Of a stretch of 64,000 nt of DNA, positions 61,897 to 64,000 are shown in pieces (the first letter of the stretch is position 1; every line of letters starts with the position of its first letter). The notes under the pieces were generated by a model. It had not been told where the DNA came from, did no database searches, and worked only from the letters and a program-made list of their open reading frames with translations. Made by a program: the position numbers and the translations under genes. The DNA is from an uncultured Acetobacteraceae bacterium (lineage in GTDB: Bacteria > Pseudomonadota > Alphaproteobacteria > Acetobacterales > Acetobacteraceae): NCBI GenBank assembly GCA_903907955.1, contig CAIVPZ010000041.1:1-64000 (forward strand), in the 5' to 3' direction.

Positions 61897-62348
61897 GCAA
61901 CGCCGGCCCGCGCGATCTCTACCAGGACGTGATCCTCCGCCACAGCCGGACCCCGCGCCATGCCGGCACGCCGGAACGCTACGCCGCGACCGCGAAAGGC
62001 GACAATCCGATGTGCGGCGATCGCGTGCAGGTGTTTCTCTCCTACAGTGCGGACGGACGGATCATCGATCCGCGCTTCGATGCGCGCGGCTGCGCCATCA
62101 GCATCGCCTCGGCCGACCTGATGGCCGAGGCGGTGGACGGACTCGCACCCGACGAAGCGCGCCAGGTTTTCGAAGGCTTTCAGATTATGGCGCGCACCGG
62201 GGCATGCCCCGATGGCAATGCGCGGACCGAATTGCTGCGACCGCTGGCCGGCGTGCACGAATACCCGGGCCGGGTGAAATGCGCGACTCTGCCATGGCAC
62301 GCGCTGATGGCGGCGCTCGCAGGCGAAAGGCAGGCAACCAGTGAATGA
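61893..62348 (+). CDS. sufU: SufU-like sulfur-transfer/scaffold protein
   Basis: 151 residues. IscU-fold protein of the SufU type. DLYQDVILRHSRTPRHAG at the start, the first Cys in GDNPMCGDRVQVF, the second in FDARGCAISIASADLM, and the third in GRVKCATLPWHAL. The insert of about 18-20 residues between the second and third Cys regions is a SufU feature. It takes sulfur from SufS, with zinc in the resting state in studied members. sufT overlaps it by 8 nt. Confidence 0.95.
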   Translation: MSNAGPRDLYQDVILRHSRTPRHAGTPERYAATAKGDNPMCGDRVQVFLSYSADGRIIDPRFDARGCAISIASADLMAEAVDGLAPDEARQVFEGFQIMARTGACPDGNARTELLRPLAGVHEYPGRVKCATLPWHALMAALAGERQATSE

Positions 62349-62718
62349 CGTCAACATGAGCATTCCGGAACCAACGGCCGTGGGCGCCTGGACACCGTCC
62401 GGCGATACGCCGCCGCGGCCCAGCGAGGACGCGGTGATCGCCGCCTGCCAGACCGTCTACGACCCCGAAATCCCGGTGAACGTCTACGAACTCGGCCTGA
62501 TCTACACGATCGAGATCGCCGACGGCGGACGTGTGCACGTGGACATGACGCTCACGGCGCCGGCCTGTCCGAGCGCGCAGGAACTGCCGGTGCAGGTCCG
62601 CGAGGCGATCATGGCGGTGGAAGGCGTCACCTATTGCGACGTCGATGTCATCTGGGACCCGCCCTGGCATCCCGGCCGCATGACCGACGATGCCCGCCTG
62701 GCGTTGAACATGTTCTGA
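62341..62718 (+). CDS. sufT: SufT (DUF59/MIP18-like) Fe-S maturation factor
   Basis: 125 residues from GTG 62341; ATG 62356 is possible. EDAVIAACQTVYDPEIPVNVYELGLIY is the DUF59 core. TLTAPACPSAQELPVQVREAI has the conserved Cys. WDPPWHPGRMTDDARLALNMF closes it. SufT helps maturation of some Fe-S proteins when demand is high. The start overlaps sufU and AGGCAGG lies upstream. Confidence 0.95.
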   Translation: MNDVNMSIPEPTAVGAWTPSGDTPPRPSEDAVIAACQTVYDPEIPVNVYELGLIYTIEIADGGRVHVDMTLTAPACPSAQELPVQVREAIMAVEGVTYCDVDVIWDPPWHPGRMTDDARLALNMF

Positions 62719-62732
62719 GGCACGCCGAGATA

Positions 62733-63113
62733 ATGGAAATGTCGAGCACCACCACCGTCGCCGCCCCGCCCGCCCGCCGCAAGCTGCCGCCGCTGCTGTC
62801 GCTGACCGACGCGGCGGCCGATCGTCTGCGCGCCCTCTATGCCAAGGGCGACGAAGGCATGCTGCTGCGCATCACCGTCTCCACCAAGGGCTGCTCCGGC
62901 ATGTCCTACCTGATGGACTTCGTGGCCGCGCCCGGTCCCGGCGACGAGGTGATCACCGACAAGGGCGTGTCCCTGGTGGTGGACCGCAAGGCCAGCCTGT
63001 TCCTGATCGGGACAACGATGGATTATGAGGTGAAGGGACTCTCCGCCGGGTTCACCTTCAGCAATCCCAACGAGAAGGGGCGGTGCGGGTGCGGGGAGAG
63101 TTTTCATGTTTGA
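62733..63113 (+). CDS. sufA: SufA, A-type Fe-S carrier
   Basis: 126 residues. A-type carrier with the three cluster Cys: one in STKGCSGMSYLMDF and two in GRCGCGESFHV at the C terminus. A short Ala/Pro-rich N-terminal region (about 20 residues) precedes the domain. It passes clusters from the SUF scaffold to target proteins. Last gene of the operon; dispersed repeat R8 follows 4 nt after its stop, possibly as a transcript end. Confidence 0.96.
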   Translation: MEMSSTTTVAAPPARRKLPPLLSLTDAAADRLRALYAKGDEGMLLRITVSTKGCSGMSYLMDFVAAPGPGDEVITDKGVSLVVDRKASLFLIGTTMDYEVKGLSAGFTFSNPNEKGRCGCGESFHV

Positions 63114-63117
63114 ATCT

Positions 63118-63180
63118 GCAAGGCAAGGCCAGGGCGCTGGCCTGGACCCGCCAATGGCCGAGAGGCCCCTGGACCCCATT
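63118..63180 (-). repeat. Dispersed double-hairpin repeat, copy R8 (reverse)
   Basis: GCAAGGCAAGGCCAGGGC then GCTGGCCTGG, then a degenerate second hairpin around CCAATGGCCGAGAGGCC. It lies at the end of the suf operon. Confidence 0.85.
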
Positions 63181-63237
63181 CATTAAGACACCTTCGCCAC
63201 GTTGACACTAGCCCGGCATACCGGCGAAGGTGGCAAT

Positions 63238-64000
63238 ATGCACAGTCGCTTTCATGTCGAGATGATCAAGCCGTCGCACTACGACGACGACGGCTATGTG
63301 ATCCAGTGGTGGAAAGCCTCCATCCCGGCCAACTCGCTGGCCAGCCTCTATTCCATCGTGCTCGACGCCGCCGGGCGGCGGGTGCTCGGCAGCGACGTCG
63401 AACTGACGTTCGATGGCTGGGACGAGTGCAATACGGTGATCTCCCCCGACCGCGTGGCGCAGCGGATCGCGGCGGCGGGCGGCGGGGTGGTGTTTCTGGT
63501 CGGCGTGCAGACCAACCAGTTCCCCCGCGCCATGGACATGGCACGCGAATTCCGCGCCCGCGGGCTGGCCGTTGTCATCGGCGGCTTTCACGTCAGCGGC
63601 TGCATGGCGATGCTGGAAAAGCTGCCGGACGACCTGCAGGAAGCGCTCGATCTGGGCGTCGTGCTGTTCGCCGGCGAAGCCGAGGGCCATATCGACGTTC
63701 TGCTGCGCGATCTTTTCGCCAACCAGCCGAAGCCGCTCTATAATTTCGTTGCCGACCTGCCGGATTTGCAGGGCGCACCGCCGCCGTTTCTGCCGCCCGA
63801 GCGGCTGCAGCGCTATTCGCCGCCAATCGGCTCGTTCGACGCCGGCCGGGGTTGCCCGTTCCAGTGCAGCTTCTGCACCATCATCAACGTGCAGGGCCGC
63901 AAGTCGCGCCATCGCAACGCCGACGATGTCGAGCGGCTGCTGCGCGCGCATCTGGAACGCGGGGTGCACCGCTTCTTCATCACCGATGACGACTTTGCCA
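63238..64000 (+). CDS. B12-binding radical SAM protein (cut off by the window)
   Basis: The first 254 residues are present; the gene runs past the end of the window. The N-terminal ~180 residues look like a cobalamin-binding domain (VVFLVGVQTNQFPRAMDMAR, LAVVIGGFHVSGCMAML). The radical SAM cluster motif is GCPFQCSFCTI, with the CxxxCxxC spacing. QGRKSRHRNADDVERLLRA follows. Members of this class do methylations or ring chemistry at unactivated carbons, but the substrate cannot be told from this part. The start ATG 63238 is 57 nt after repeat R8. No ribosome site is strong (GAAGGTGGC). Confidence 0.88.
   Translation, partial: MHSRFHVEMIKPSHYDDDGYVIQWWKASIPANSLASLYSIVLDAAGRRVLGSDVELTFDGWDECNTVISPDRVAQRIAAAGGGVVFLVGVQTNQFPRAMDMAREFRARGLAVVIGGFHVSGCMAMLEKLPDDLQEALDLGVVLFAGEAEGHIDVLLRDLFANQPKPLYNFVADLPDLQGAPPPFLPPERLQRYSPPIGSFDAGRGCPFQCSFCTIINVQGRKSRHRNADDVERLLRAHLERGVHRFFITDDDFA

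Overview
The window is a high-GC chromosomal segment of an alphaproteobacterium. It looks most like the Rhodospirillales/Acetobacteraceae. Pointers are the Tim44-like/mltA pair near secB, the hisB-DUF2628-hisH-GNAT-hisA-hisF-hisE order, BCCP with an EAMKTFNQI biotin site, a PQQ-alcohol-oxidation cluster and an Rrf2-sufBCDS-sufU-sufT-sufA operon. No taxonomic search was possible, so the family is an inference. No rRNA, CRISPR array, integrase or intact insertion sequence was seen.

Layout. (1) 7-83: initiator tRNA. (2) 413-12784: a near-consensus sigma-54 promoter, an 11.2 kb gene for a 3,728-residue Gly-rich PEP-CTERM protein, a small overlapping membrane-protein gene, and a secreted hypothetical protein. 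(3) 12880-20313: hslUV on the minus strand, then DUF805, the histidine genes hisB-H-A-F-E with DUF2628 and GNAT inserts, and a HIT protein. (4) 20399-25170: MFS transporter, TPP riboswitch with thiC, gshB, sufE. (5) 25412-30419: a second, small PEP-CTERM protein, TauE/SafE permease, paaI, pyruvoyl arginine decarboxylase, an MsrQ-like membrane protein, and a tandem pair of paralogous secreted proteins. (6) 30409-34420: aat, accC, accB, aroQ, an orphan LutA-like protein. (7) 34430-35450: a lower-GC islet with a DNA-methylase-like gene overlapping a small convergent gene. (8) 35520-38745: mltA, a Tim44-like gene, a histidine phosphatase, secB. (9) 38950-53373: an alcohol-oxidation locus. A NarL/LuxR response regulator is divergent from a lanthanide-type PQQ alcohol dehydrogenase. 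Next come a protein joining a MoxJ/XoxJ-like binding domain to cytochrome c, an aldehyde dehydrogenase, DUF779, an outer-membrane porin, and a PQQ-associated ABC system with its beta-propeller and an EthD protein. A second, taurine/nitrate-type ABC system converges on it. (10) 53529-55868: lipoprotein, a lower-GC membrane protein, repeat-rich intergenic DNA. (11) 55869-64000: NUDIX hydrolase, the suf operon, and a cut-off B12-binding radical SAM gene.

How it works together. The alcohol locus reads as one pathway: an outer-membrane porin, periplasmic oxidation by the PQQ enzyme with electrons passing to its own cytochrome domain, and aldehyde oxidation in the cytoplasm. The suf operon carries a complete SUF machine with its own Rrf2 regulator. 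A dispersed element made of two hairpins occurs about eight times in the 64 kb. It sits at gene ends and, in several places, at translation starts; in one gene it encodes the first ~20 residues.
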